Below, in pieces: positions 11,106 to 20,517 of a stretch of DNA of 64,000 nt (positions are counted from its first letter, which is position 1; every line of letters starts with the position of its first letter). The stretch covers positions 1-64,000 of the forward strand of contig CACMCJ010000005.1 in NCBI GenBank assembly GCA_902612235.1, read 5' to 3'. The notes beneath the pieces were generated by a model. It worked only from the letters and a program-made list of their open reading frames with translations, did not search any database and was not told the origin of the DNA. This DNA comes from an uncultured Pelagibacteraceae bacterium (GTDB lineage Bacteria; Pseudomonadota; Alphaproteobacteria; Pelagibacterales; Pelagibacteraceae). Both the position numbers and the translations under genes were made by a program.

Positions 11106-11836
11106 GTTACAAAAATATTTATACTACTGGAGAATATATACAAAAAAATCATTCTTATCATATTGAAGACTCAAGTTTTAAATGGAATAATTTTTTAAAA
11201 ATTTTAAAAAAATTCAATTTTAATTTTGAAAATATTAATAGTGTTACTGAAGTGGGGTGTGGGAGTGGTCAAATTTTGGTTGAGGCAAGAGAAAGTGGAT
11301 TTTTTAAAAAAAAATGTGAATTCGAAGGTTATGATATTAACCAGGATGCTATAAATCTGGCAAAGAAAAATTCTTCAAACGTAAAATTTTTTAAAGAAGA
11401 TTTTATTATTTTTAGCAAAGACAAAAGAGATCTAATAATTGCAGCAGATGTTTTTGAGCATGTTGAAAATTCTTATAATTTTTTATCCTCTTTAAAAAAG
11501 AAAGGTAATTTTTTCTTATTTAATATACCTTTAGAGATAAGCTTAACCTCAATGGTAAGAAAAAAAAATATATTTGAGCATTCATTTAGGGATGTGGGAC
11601 ACCTTCATTTTTATACAAAAAGGACAGCTATTTTACTTTTAGAAACTTGTGGTTTTGAAATATTAGTTTGTGATTACGCAAATAATCGATTTAAGGAAAT
11701 CAAAGACAAAAAAAGTTTCAAACAAATCTTTATAGCTATTCCGCAATTTTTAATAGGTTTGTTAAATATTGATTTAGCTAGCTCTATTTTTGGTGGATAC
11801 TCTTTAGTTGTTTTAGCCAGGCACAAAAAAGAGTAG
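11102..11836 (+). CDS. Class I SAM-dependent methyltransferase
   Basis: TEVGCGSGQILVEA motif I; starts inside the 3' end of ppdK. Confidence 0.7.
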   Translation: MSYKNIYTTGEYIQKNHSYHIEDSSFKWNNFLKILKKFNFNFENINSVTEVGCGSGQILVEARESGFFKKKCEFEGYDINQDAINLAKKNSSNVKFFKEDFIIFSKDKRDLIIAADVFEHVENSYNFLSSLKKKGNFFLFNIPLEISLTSMVRKKNIFEHSFRDVGHLHFYTKRTAILLLETCGFEILVCDYANNRFKEIKDKKSFKQIFIAIPQFLIGLLNIDLASSIFGGYSLVVLARHKKE

Positions 11837-11867
11837 CTCAAATATAATCGACTTCTCCATTTACTTT

Positions 11868-12713
11868 TTAAAGAATTAATAAACTTGAGTCGAAAGCTTT
11901 AGAACTATGTGTTAGCGCCCCTACAGACACTCTATGAATGCCAGTTTTAGATATTTTTTTTATATTTTTTAGGGATACATTTCCAGAATATTCTAATTCA
12001 TAATCTTTCTTACATAACTTAATACATTTTTTTAAATTTTCTATTTTCATGTTGTCAAAAAGTACTCTTTTAAATTTTAACCCTAAAATTTGTTTAAGTT
12101 GATTAATATTTTCTATTTCGACTGTAACTATTTTTTTTGTCTTCAAAGCCTTTTTAACTAGTTGCGTAAAACTTTTTTCTGACTTTATGTGATTATCTTT
12201 TATAAGAATTTCGTCACTCAAATTGAACCTATGATTATGTCCTCCACCCATTTTGACAGAATATTTTTCTAGCAATCTTAAATTAGGAGTAGTTTTTCTT
12301 GTACAACAGATCTTTATTTTATTTCTTATTTTTTTAACAAATTGATTAGTTGATGTTGCAATACCAGAGGAATGATTTAAAAAATTTAGTGCGGTTCTCT
12401 CACCTGTTATGATTGCTTTTGTTTTTCCTTCAATTTCTGCAATTATTTTGTTTTTTTTAATTTTTTTTCCGTCTTTAATTTTAGTTCTAAATTTTATATT
12501 TTTATCAATTATTTTAAACGCAGTTTTACAAAAATCTAACCCAGCAATTACTCCATTTTGCTTTGCAATAATTTTAGCTTTTGATTTTTTTTTCTTAAAA
12601 TTGTTTAATTTTGTTGTGATGTCCCCATAAGGTTTTAAGTCTTCATTTAAGGCACTTTTAACTGTCGAGTTAATATATTTTTGATTTATTTTTAGCACTG
12701 ATCTATCGACCAA
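11868..12713 (-). CDS. nadC: Nicotinate-nucleotide pyrophosphorylase (carboxylating)
   Basis: ALNEDLKPYGDITT, CCTRKTTPNLRLLEKYSVKMGGGHNHRFNLSDEILIKDNHI. Confidence 0.95.
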   Translation of the reverse strand: MVDRSVLKINQKYINSTVKSALNEDLKPYGDITTKLNNFKKKKSKAKIIAKQNGVIAGLDFCKTAFKIIDKNIKFRTKIKDGKKIKKNKIIAEIEGKTKAIITGERTALNFLNHSSGIATSTNQFVKKIRNKIKICCTRKTTPNLRLLEKYSVKMGGGHNHRFNLSDEILIKDNHIKSEKSFTQLVKKALKTKKIVTVEIENINQLKQILGLKFKRVLFDNMKIENLKKCIKLCKKDYELEYSGNVSLKNIKKISKTGIHRVSVGALTHSSKAFDSSLLIL

Positions 12714-13692
12714 TTTCAGTCATTCTTATTACTGATTTTCTAGCAGCTTCAATCGTTTTATTATCTAAAACAATTTCATTTGTCTCATTTTCTAAGCAGT
12801 TAAGAATTTTTTTTAGATCTATTTTTTTCATGTACGGACATAAATTACAAGGCTTTATAAATTCTACTTTTGGATTATCAGCTTCGACGTTATCACTCAT
12901 TGAACACTCAGTTACTAGCATAACTTTTTTGGGTTGATTTTCTTTTACGTATTTTACCATACCAGAAGTTGAACCTGCAAAATCTGAAGCTTCGATAACA
13001 TCTGGTGGACATTCGGGGTGAGCTATAATCTTAATGCCAGGATTATGAGATTTTATTTCTTTAATTTCTTTTCCTGTAAATTGTTCGTGAACTATGCAGG
13101 TACCTTTCCAAGAAATAATTTTTACTTTTGTGTTCTTAGAGACATAATCCGCTAAATACTGATCTGGAAGAAAAATTACTCTATCAACTTTGAGCGACTC
13201 CACAACTTTTACTGCGTTAGCTGAAGTACAGCAAACATCCGTTTCAGCTTTAACATCTGCAGAGGTATTTACATAAGACACTACCGGAACTCCTGGGTAT
13301 TTTTCTTTTAGTATTCTTACATCTTTTCCTGTAATTGAACTTGCCAATGAACATCCAGCTTGCATATCCGGTAAGTATACTTTTTTATTAGGGCTCATTA
13401 ACTTTGCTGTCTCTGCCATAAAGTGCACTCCGCACAATATAATTTTGTCAGCGGAAGTTTTTGAGGCCTCAACAGCCAATGCTAGAGAGTCAGCCGCTAT
13501 GTCCGCCACCCCGTGATAAATTTCTGGTGTTTGATAATTATGCGCAAGAATAATTGCGTTTTTTTCTTTTTTTAATTTATTGATTTTTTCAATTAATGGA
13601 GCATGTATTTTCCACTCAGCTTCAGGTATAAATTTGGAGATCTTATTATAAATCTCTTTTGCTCTTGGCAAATTTTGTTGCTGTACAGACAT
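12703..13692 (-). CDS. nadA: Quinolinate synthase
   Basis: AIILAHNYQTPEIYHGVADIAADSLALA, CGVHFMAETAKLMSPNK, CNLCPYMKK; overlaps nadC. Confidence 0.95.
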   Translation of the reverse strand: MSVQQQNLPRAKEIYNKISKFIPEAEWKIHAPLIEKINKLKKEKNAIILAHNYQTPEIYHGVADIAADSLALAVEASKTSADKIILCGVHFMAETAKLMSPNKKVYLPDMQAGCSLASSITGKDVRILKEKYPGVPVVSYVNTSADVKAETDVCCTSANAVKVVESLKVDRVIFLPDQYLADYVSKNTKVKIISWKGTCIVHEQFTGKEIKEIKSHNPGIKIIAHPECPPDVIEASDFAGSTSGMVKYVKENQPKKVMLVTECSMSDNVEADNPKVEFIKPCNLCPYMKKIDLKKILNCLENETNEIVLDNKTIEAARKSVIRMTEIGR

Positions 13693-13753
13693 ACTTATTC
13701 TAATCTATCAACTTGAACTAAAATTGTCATTCATTTATTGTCGCATAATATAG

Positions 13754-13837
13754 GCGGTCGTGCTGAAATTGGTAGACAGGCACGCTTGAGGGGCGTGTGG
13801 GTTTCCCGTGAGAGTTCGAGTCTCTCCGACCGCACCA
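13754..13837 (+). tRNA. tRNA-Leu, anticodon GAG, CCA encoded
   Basis: Acceptor GCGGTCG/CGACCGC, anticodon stem CACGC/GCGTG with loop TTGAGGG, long variable arm, T-loop GTTCGAGTC, terminal ACCA. Confidence 0.93.
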
Positions 13838-13879
13838 AAAAATGCTCATATTATTAATAAAGTGATATATAACATTTGT

Positions 13880-13996
13880 ATGGAATTTTTTCATAAACAT
13901 AAAAGAATAATATTGATTATTTTAATAGTGCTTTTTATCGAACTTAGTGGTTATGGAATACTAGCTTCTCTATCCCGACTTTTAAGTGCTTTATAG
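13880..13996 (+). CDS. Small (38 aa) predicted single-pass membrane protein
   Basis: ATG MEFFHKHKRIILIILIVLFIELSGYGILASLSRLLSAL; basic N-terminus followed by a hydrophobic stretch. The longer ORF call from 13808 starts inside the tRNA and is not credible. Confidence 0.45.
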   Translation: MEFFHKHKRIILIILIVLFIELSGYGILASLSRLLSAL

Positions 13997-13997
13997 T

Positions 13998-14873
13998 TTA
14001 ATCTAATAGTTTTACTTTTAAGCCGTCCGCTTGCATTTCTTTATCTTTAAACTCTGAGAATTCTGGATCGAATAATTTAATCAATGCAAAAGGAAAGGGT
14101 TCACTTATTAAAACTTTTCCAATTTTTAAATTATTAAACATTATTTCGCTTCCAATACTGATTTTACCTTTAACTTTGATTGGCATTAATTTTCTTCTCA
14201 ATTTATTTTTTAATTTCATTCTTGCAGTATTTTCTTGACCAACATAACAACCTTTTTTAAAGTCCACTCCTTTTAATTCCTCAAAATTTGCTTCAAGACC
14301 AAACAGTTGATCTTTTAAATTTTCTAAACCTTGTACAGGAATTCCTTGCTGATAAGCAAGATTATGATAAATTTTTACGTTAGCTATCTTAAGATTTAAT
14401 TTTTTAATAGTAAGATATAGTTTTTGCAAATTAGATAAAATTCTTGCTCCAAGCTCTTTTTTTCTTGGATCAATTAAAATAGGTGTTTCTCTATAAGTAA
14501 TAGTACCGTTTTTAGTTTTTTCCAAATTTTGTATTTCTTTGAATTTTTCTAAACTGATAATGCCAATTACAAATTCTTCGGACAAATTTTGGATCGTTAC
14601 TTTGGATCTAAGCTTATATTTTGAAAGATTATTTAATAATTCTTCTATAATTTTAATATCACAATCAAGATAATAGCCATTATTTGATTTTATAATAAAA
14701 AATTCAAATAGATATTTACCTTGAGGACTTAATAAAGCTGAAAAAATTGAGTTAGCTTCACTGACTTTTAAAATATCATTTGTAATTATATTTTGAAGGT
14801 AATCTTTAGCATCTTCTCCAGTAATAGATATTAATCCTCTATTTTCTAAAATAATAATCTGGTCTTTTTCCAT
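13998..14873 (-). CDS. ygfZ: YgfZ/GcvT-like folate-binding protein
   Basis: KGCYVGQENTARMK signature; GEDAKDYLQNIITNDI. Confidence 0.88.
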   Translation of the reverse strand: MEKDQIIILENRGLISITGEDAKDYLQNIITNDILKVSEANSIFSALLSPQGKYLFEFFIIKSNNGYYLDCDIKIIEELLNNLSKYKLRSKVTIQNLSEEFVIGIISLEKFKEIQNLEKTKNGTITYRETPILIDPRKKELGARILSNLQKLYLTIKKLNLKIANVKIYHNLAYQQGIPVQGLENLKDQLFGLEANFEELKGVDFKKGCYVGQENTARMKLKNKLRRKLMPIKVKGKISIGSEIMFNNLKIGKVLISEPFPFALIKLFDPEFSEFKDKEMQADGLKVKLLD

Positions 14874-14909
14874 ATTTTTAGAGTATATAGTATAATAATT
14901 TTTAAAAAT

Positions 14910-16223
14910 ATGTCTGATAATTATAGTCTCATCATTAAAAACGGATCTTGCTATATTGATGGCAAATTAACTAAGGTGGACTTAGGTTTATCAGGCAACA
15001 AGATTAAAAAAATTGGTAAATTAGAATTAAATAGTTCAAAAGTTTTCGATGCAACCAATAAAGTGGTCCTTCCAGGATTAATTGATACTCAAGTTCACTT
15101 TAGAGAACCAGGCTCAACAAATGCTGAAGATTTGGAAAGTGGCAGTAGAGCAGCAGTATTGGGAGGTGTTACCTCATTATTTGAGATGCCAAATACAAAT
15201 CCGCCAACTTCTAATTTAGTTGAGTTTGAAAAAAAACTTCAATTAGCACGAGATAGAATGCATTGTAATTATGCTTTTTATTTTGGAGCAACACCTGAAA
15301 ATACAGAACAACTATCTCAATTAAAGAATCTAAAGGGATGCTGCGGCGTTAAGCTTTTCGCAGGTTCTTCCACAGGAAATTTATTAGTTGATAAAGAAGC
15401 AGATATAGAAAAAGTAATTTCAAATAGTGACAGAATAGTTTCAATTCATTCCGAGGATGAGGAAATATTAAATTTAAGAAAAAAATTTATAAAAAAAGGA
15501 GATGTACACTCTCATCCAGAATGGAGAAATAGTGAGTCTGCGATATCATCCACTCGTAGAGTAGTAAAAATTGCAGAAAGATATAATAAAAAGATTCATG
15601 TATTACATGTGACAACAAAAGAAGAAATAGATTTTTTAGCGATGCATAAAAAAAATGTTACTTTCGAAACTACACCTCAGCATTTAACTTTTTATGCACC
15701 AGACTGTTATGATAAATTGGGAACTTATGCTCAGATGAATCCTCCTTTAAGAACAAAAGATCATTATGATAGGTTATGGACAGCAATTAAAAATAACATT
15801 GTAGACGTACTTGGCTCTGATCATGCGCCACATACAAAAGAAAATAAGCAAAAAGAGTATCCAAATTCTCCCTCAGGGATGCCGGGTGTACAAACTATTT
15901 TTCCAGTAATGTTAGATCATGTAAACAATAACAAATTATCTTTAGAACAATTGATAAAGCTCATGTGTGAAAATCCATGTAGAATATTTGGAATAAAAAA
16001 CAAGGGTTATATCAAAGAAGATTTCGATGCAGACTTAACAATAGTAGATATGAATAAGGAGCAAATAATTAAAAATGAGATGATAGCTAGTAAATGTGGA
16101 TGGACTCCTTTTCATAATTATAAAGTAAAAGGTTTTCCCATAGCAACCATAGTTAATGGAAATATAATAATGTCTGAAGGCAAGATAATTTCAAAAGCCC
16201 AAGGGCAAACTTTAAACTTTTAA
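14910..16223 (+). CDS. pyrC: Dihydroorotase
   Basis: LPGLIDTQVHFREPGSTNAEDLESGSRAAVLGGVTSLFEMPNTNPPT; GSDHAPHT. Confidence 0.9.
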   Translation: MSDNYSLIIKNGSCYIDGKLTKVDLGLSGNKIKKIGKLELNSSKVFDATNKVVLPGLIDTQVHFREPGSTNAEDLESGSRAAVLGGVTSLFEMPNTNPPTSNLVEFEKKLQLARDRMHCNYAFYFGATPENTEQLSQLKNLKGCCGVKLFAGSSTGNLLVDKEADIEKVISNSDRIVSIHSEDEEILNLRKKFIKKGDVHSHPEWRNSESAISSTRRVVKIAERYNKKIHVLHVTTKEEIDFLAMHKKNVTFETTPQHLTFYAPDCYDKLGTYAQMNPPLRTKDHYDRLWTAIKNNIVDVLGSDHAPHTKENKQKEYPNSPSGMPGVQTIFPVMLDHVNNNKLSLEQLIKLMCENPCRIFGIKNKGYIKEDFDADLTIVDMNKEQIIKNEMIASKCGWTPFHNYKVKGFPIATIVNGNIIMSEGKIISKAQGQTLNF

Positions 16224-18110
16224 AATTTTATTTTCAATTAAGTCGGATTTAATTTCGTCTAAAATAGCAGGGTCATCGATAGTAGCAGGCATTTTATAAG
16301 GCTCATTATCCGCAATTTTTCTTACAGTTCCTCTTAAAATTTTTCCTGATCTAGTTTTTGGTAGTCTTTTTACAATTATTGCAATTTTAAAAGCTGCTAC
16401 TGGACCAACTTTATCCCTTACCATTTTTATACATTCTGAAATAATTTCATTTTTATCTTTTGTTACTCCTGCTTTCAAAGCAAGAAGACCCATTGGTATT
16501 TGACCTTTGAGTTTGTCTGCAATACCAAGCACGGCACATTCAGCTACATCTTTATGTTCAGCTAAAACTTCTTCTATAGCACCAGTGGATAATCTATGAC
16601 CTGCAACATTAATGATATCATCTGTCCGTGACATTATCCAAACATACCCATCTTCATCTATATGACCTGCGTCGTAAGTCAAATAATAACCAGGATAAGT
16701 TGACATATAATTTTCTTTGTATCTCTTATCTGCTCCCCACAAAGTAGGGAAGGTTCCAGGAGGCAGAGGAAGTTTAACAACTATATCTCCCATTTTCCCT
16801 GGACCAACTTCTTTGCCTTCTGAGTTAAGAACTTTTAAATCATACCCTGGCACAGGTTTAAAAGCAGAACCATATTTTACTGGAAAGGACTCTATACCAG
16901 TACAATCTGATGTTATTGCCCAACTCGTTTCAGTTTGCCACCAATGATCTATCACTGGTGAGTTTGAAAGTTTTTCAAACCACTTTATAGTATCTGGATC
17001 AGCTCTTTCACCAGCAAGAAATAATTTTTCAAATTTACTAAGATCATACTTTTTAAAAAATTCTCCATTAGGATCCTCTTTTTTTATTGCTCGAATAGCC
17101 GTCGGCGCTGTAAATAAAGATTTAACTTTATGTTCCGATATGACTCTCCAAAAAACACCAGCATCTGGTGTACCCACTGGCTTTCCTTCAAATAAAATAG
17201 TAGTACATCCATGAAATAGAGGAGCGTATACTATATACGAGTGTCCTACGATCCACCCAATATCGCTAGCTGACCACCAAATATCATTTTGATCAATGTT
17301 ATAAATATTTTTCATAGTCCATTTTAACGCAACTATGTGGCCACCTATGTCTCTTACTATACCTTTAGGTAGTCCAGTAGTACCTGAGGTATAAAGAATG
17401 TATGCGTAATCATTTGCATTCATTTTCTCACATTCAGCAGGTTTCACATCTTTAAGCGCTTCTTCCCAGGTTATATCTATTTCAGAATTAAGTTCTGCTT
17501 TGTCTTTCTCTCTCTGATAAATTATACACTTTTTAGGTTTGTGATTTGCGAGTTCTAAAGCTTTGTTTACTAACGGTTTATAATGAACTGTTCTACCTGG
17601 TTCATAGCCACAAGAAGCTGAAACAATTAATTTTGCTTTTGAGTCATCAATTCTACTAGAAAGTTCGTTTGCTGCAAATCCTCCGAACACTACTGAGTGG
17701 ACTGCACCAATCCTTCCACAAGCCAACATAGCTATTACAGCCTCAGGTATCATGGGCATATAAATTATTACTCTGTCACCTTTATTGATGCCTTGTTTTT
17801 TTAAAGCTCCAGCAAATAAAGCTACTTGATCTCTTAAGTCTTTATATGAAATTTTTTTTTGAACACCAGTTATTGGGCTATCATAAATAATAGCTATCTT
17901 TTCACCTCTTCCTTGATCGATATGATGGTCTAATGCGTTATAGCAAGTGTTCGTAATGCCATCTTCAAACCATTTGTAAAAAGGCGGATTGTGAGAATTA
18001 AGTATTTTTGTAGGCTTTTTATACCAAAAGACGTCTTCAGAGATTTTTTTCCAAAAATCCTCTCTGTTTTTGATAGAATCCTCGTAGATATCCTTATATT
18101 TTCGACTCAA
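16212..18110 (-). CDS. prpE: Propionyl-CoA synthetase (acyl-CoA synthetase family)
   Basis: YILYTSGTTGLPKGIVRD, ASCGYEPGR, KTRSGKILRGTVRKIA motifs. Confidence 0.85.
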   Translation of the reverse strand: MSRKYKDIYEDSIKNREDFWKKISEDVFWYKKPTKILNSHNPPFYKWFEDGITNTCYNALDHHIDQGRGEKIAIIYDSPITGVQKKISYKDLRDQVALFAGALKKQGINKGDRVIIYMPMIPEAVIAMLACGRIGAVHSVVFGGFAANELSSRIDDSKAKLIVSASCGYEPGRTVHYKPLVNKALELANHKPKKCIIYQREKDKAELNSEIDITWEEALKDVKPAECEKMNANDYAYILYTSGTTGLPKGIVRDIGGHIVALKWTMKNIYNIDQNDIWWSASDIGWIVGHSYIVYAPLFHGCTTILFEGKPVGTPDAGVFWRVISEHKVKSLFTAPTAIRAIKKEDPNGEFFKKYDLSKFEKLFLAGERADPDTIKWFEKLSNSPVIDHWWQTETSWAITSDCTGIESFPVKYGSAFKPVPGYDLKVLNSEGKEVGPGKMGDIVVKLPLPPGTFPTLWGADKRYKENYMSTYPGYYLTYDAGHIDEDGYVWIMSRTDDIINVAGHRLSTGAIEEVLAEHKDVAECAVLGIADKLKGQIPMGLLALKAGVTKDKNEIISECIKMVRDKVGPVAAFKIAIIVKRLPKTRSGKILRGTVRKIADNEPYKMPATIDDPAILDEIKSDLIENKILKV

Positions 18111-18287
18111 TTTGATCCCTCAGAAAAGTTAATTTATTTAGCAGTATTTCATAAATATCCCCAAAAAAAAACAAAAAATCCAATAAAAACAGGCTTTTTT
18201 AATCAAAAAAAAGCTTCACTGTGACTTTAATTTTTATTAAGGTTCGACCCAACGTATTCAAAAATGAAGAGTTAATCATTTATTGAA

Positions 18288-18305
18288 TAGTTTAATATTA
18301 AACTA
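18288..18305. promoter_or_regulatory. 18-bp perfect palindrome upstream of proteorhodopsin (possible operator or leader hairpin)
   Basis: TAGTTTAATATTAAACTA equals its own reverse complement; ends 31 nt before the ATG. Confidence 0.4.
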
Positions 18306-18336
18306 AGTAGAAAACTAACTAACGAGGGAGGTTTTC

Positions 18337-19107
18337 ATGAGAAAATTAAGTCTTTTTGCTTTAGCAGCAGTAGCCTTTTTAGGTATTACTAGTTCAGCTA
18401 ATGCATCGACTGCGATGTTGGCAACGGATGATTTCGTTGGGATATCGTTTTGGCTCGTATCTATGGGTATGATTGCAACTACTGTATTCTTTTTCGCTGA
18501 AAGAGGTACTGTAGCAGCATCATGGAGAACATCAATTTCAGTTGCTGGATTAGTAACTGGTGTTGCATTTGTTCACTACATGTATATGAGAGAAGTTTGG
18601 GTGACAACTGGTGATACACCAACAGTATACAGATATATTGACTGGTTAATAACAGTTCCACTTCAAATGGTAGAATTCTATCTAATCTTGGCAGCTGTAA
18701 GAAAAGTGCCAAGCTCAATATTCTGGAAACTATTAATTGGTTCTTTAGTAATGTTAATCGGTGGTTACCTAGGTGAAGCTGGTTATATTCAACCATTTGT
18801 AGGTTTCGTAATCGGAATGGCGGGATGGATTTATATCTTGTTTGAAATATTCTCAGGTGAAGCAGGCACAATGGCTGCAAAAACTGGAAACAGAGCAATG
18901 ACTACTGCTTTCAGTGCAATGAGAATAATCGTAACTATCGGTTGGGCAATATATCCTTTAGGATATGTTTTTGGTTACCTAACTGGCGGTGTAGATGCAA
19001 ATGCATTGAACATAATTTATAATTTAGCTGACTTTATAAACAAGATCGCGTTTGGTCTTGTGATTTGGGCAGCAGCAATGCAAAATACAAGATTATCATC
19101 TAGATAA
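18337..19107 (+). CDS. Proteorhodopsin (light-driven proton pump), predicted blue-absorbing
   Basis: YRYIDWLITVPLQMVEFYLIL (proton acceptor D, tuning Q, donor E) and ADFINKIAFGLVIW (retinal Lys); N-terminal signal sequence; SD GGGAGG at 18326-18331. Confidence 0.97.
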   Translation: MRKLSLFALAAVAFLGITSSANASTAMLATDDFVGISFWLVSMGMIATTVFFFAERGTVAASWRTSISVAGLVTGVAFVHYMYMREVWVTTGDTPTVYRYIDWLITVPLQMVEFYLILAAVRKVPSSIFWKLLIGSLVMLIGGYLGEAGYIQPFVGFVIGMAGWIYILFEIFSGEAGTMAAKTGNRAMTTAFSAMRIIVTIGWAIYPLGYVFGYLTGGVDANALNIIYNLADFINKIAFGLVIWAAAMQNTRLSSR

Positions 19108-19128
19108 TAGATAATAAGCTTTTAAAGA

Positions 19129-19164
19129 GGGCGAGTATGTCATACATACTTGCCCTTTTTTTTT
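19129..19164 (+). terminator. Intrinsic terminator after proteorhodopsin
   Basis: GGGCGAGTATGT-CAT-ACATACTTGCCC 12-bp stem (one GU pair) with 3-nt loop followed by 9 T. Confidence 0.88.
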
Positions 19165-19183
19165 ATTTACCTATTATAATTAT

Positions 19184-19504
19184 ATGGCAAAAATAACTTA
19201 CAAAGACCAACAAGGAAATTCAAAAACTATAGAAGTTGATAACGGGCTTACTGTAATGGAAGGAGCCGTTCAACATAATATACCTGGAATAGATGCTGAT
19301 TGTGGGGGATCTATGGCTTGTGCCACTTGCCATGTTTATGTCGAAGAAAAATGGTTAGATAAATTACCAAAAGCAGAAGATGGAGAAGTAGACATGATAG
19401 ATATGGCATTTGAGCCTAAAAACAACAGTCGATTAAGCTGTCAAATTATAGTTGAAAATGACTTAGATGGTTTAGTAGTAACAACGCCAGAAAAACAAAG
19501 TTAA
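19184..19504 (+). CDS. 2Fe-2S ferredoxin (adrenodoxin-type)
   Basis: [25 protein letters not shown]. Confidence 0.93.
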   Translation: MAKITYKDQQGNSKTIEVDNGLTVMEGAVQHNIPGIDADCGGSMACATCHVYVEEKWLDKLPKAEDGEVDMIDMAFEPKNNSRLSCQIIVENDLDGLVVTTPEKQS

Positions 19505-20517
19505 TGATTAAGACTGATGTAATAATTGTAGGGGCTGGGCCGGTAGGGTTATTCGCAGTACATCAATTAGGGATTAAAGGACTAAAAGCTGTTCTGATCG
19601 ATAATTTAGACAAAGCTGGAGGACAATGTATAGAACTTTATCCTGAAAAACCTATTTATGATATACCAGCAGTTCCAGAGTGCACAGGCAGAGAGCTAAC
19701 GGAAAGGTTATTAGAACAAATAAAACCCTTTAAAACTAAACTTTTTCTTAATGAGAGAGTTAATGAGGTTAAATCAGATAAAAACAACTGGATAGTTAAA
19801 ACAAGCAATAAAAATGAATTCATTGCTCCAAATATTATAATTGCAGGAGGAGTGGGGTCATTTGAACCCAGAAAACTTTCGATTAAAGAAACTGAAAAAT
19901 TTGAGGGTAAATCAATATTCTATGCAGTAAAAAATAAAGAAGAATTTAAAAATAAAGATATTTGTATTTTTGGAGGCGGAGACTCAGCTCTTGATTGGAC
20001 TTTGGAGCTCTCAAAATTTTCTAAAATAACATTAATTCATAGACGAGATCAATTTAGAGGGGCACAACACACTATTAATGAAATAAAAAAATTAGAAAAA
20101 AAGGGTAAAATCTCGATTAAAACTCCATTTCAATTAGATAAGATTGAAGGTGATGAGTCTATTAAATCAATTTCTATTAAAGACGATAATGGTAAAATAG
20201 AAAAAATTCCGACTGATGTTGTGTTAAGTTTCTTTGGACTTGTGATGAAATTGGGACCAATAGCGGAATGGGGCTTAAATATGGATAAAAAAACTATTTC
20301 AGTAAATCCACATAATTTTGAAACAAACAAAAAAGGAATATTTGCTGCTGGCGATATATGTAGTTACCCTGGTAAATTGAAATTAATATTGTCAGGTTTT
20401 CATGAAGTTGCATTAGCTTCAGTAGAGTGTTTCAAACGAGCTAGACCAAACGAAAAATATAGATTTGAATTTACCACTTCCTCAAAAACTATCCAAGATA
20501 GACTTGGAAAAAAATGA
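19504..20517 (+). CDS. Ferredoxin--NADP+ reductase, thioredoxin-reductase-like
   Basis: VIIVGAGPVGLFAVHQLGIKGL, DNLDKAGGQCIELYPEKPIYDIPA, FGGGDSALDWTLEL, FAAGDICSYPGKLKLILSGFHEVALA. Confidence 0.88.
   Translation: MIKTDVIIVGAGPVGLFAVHQLGIKGLKAVLIDNLDKAGGQCIELYPEKPIYDIPAVPECTGRELTERLLEQIKPFKTKLFLNERVNEVKSDKNNWIVKTSNKNEFIAPNIIIAGGVGSFEPRKLSIKETEKFEGKSIFYAVKNKEEFKNKDICIFGGGDSALDWTLELSKFSKITLIHRRDQFRGAQHTINEIKKLEKKGKISIKTPFQLDKIEGDESIKSISIKDDNGKIEKIPTDVVLSFFGLVMKLGPIAEWGLNMDKKTISVNPHNFETNKKGIFAAGDICSYPGKLKLILSGFHEVALASVECFKRARPNEKYRFEFTTSSKTIQDRLGKK

Noticed and set aside
13808-13879. N-terminal extension of the 62-aa ORF
   Set aside because: Starts inside the T-arm of tRNA-Leu; only the portion from 13880 is plausible.
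18191-18216. GCTTTTTT...AAAAAAGC inverted repeat between prpE and proteorhodopsin
   Set aside because: Mostly A/T pairing in an AT-rich spacer; too weak to call a terminator, and upstream of both divergent genes.
18479-18898. 139-aa ORF antisense to proteorhodopsin
   Set aside because: Lies entirely within a strongly supported coding gene; Leu/Gln-rich shadow composition, no recognisable family.
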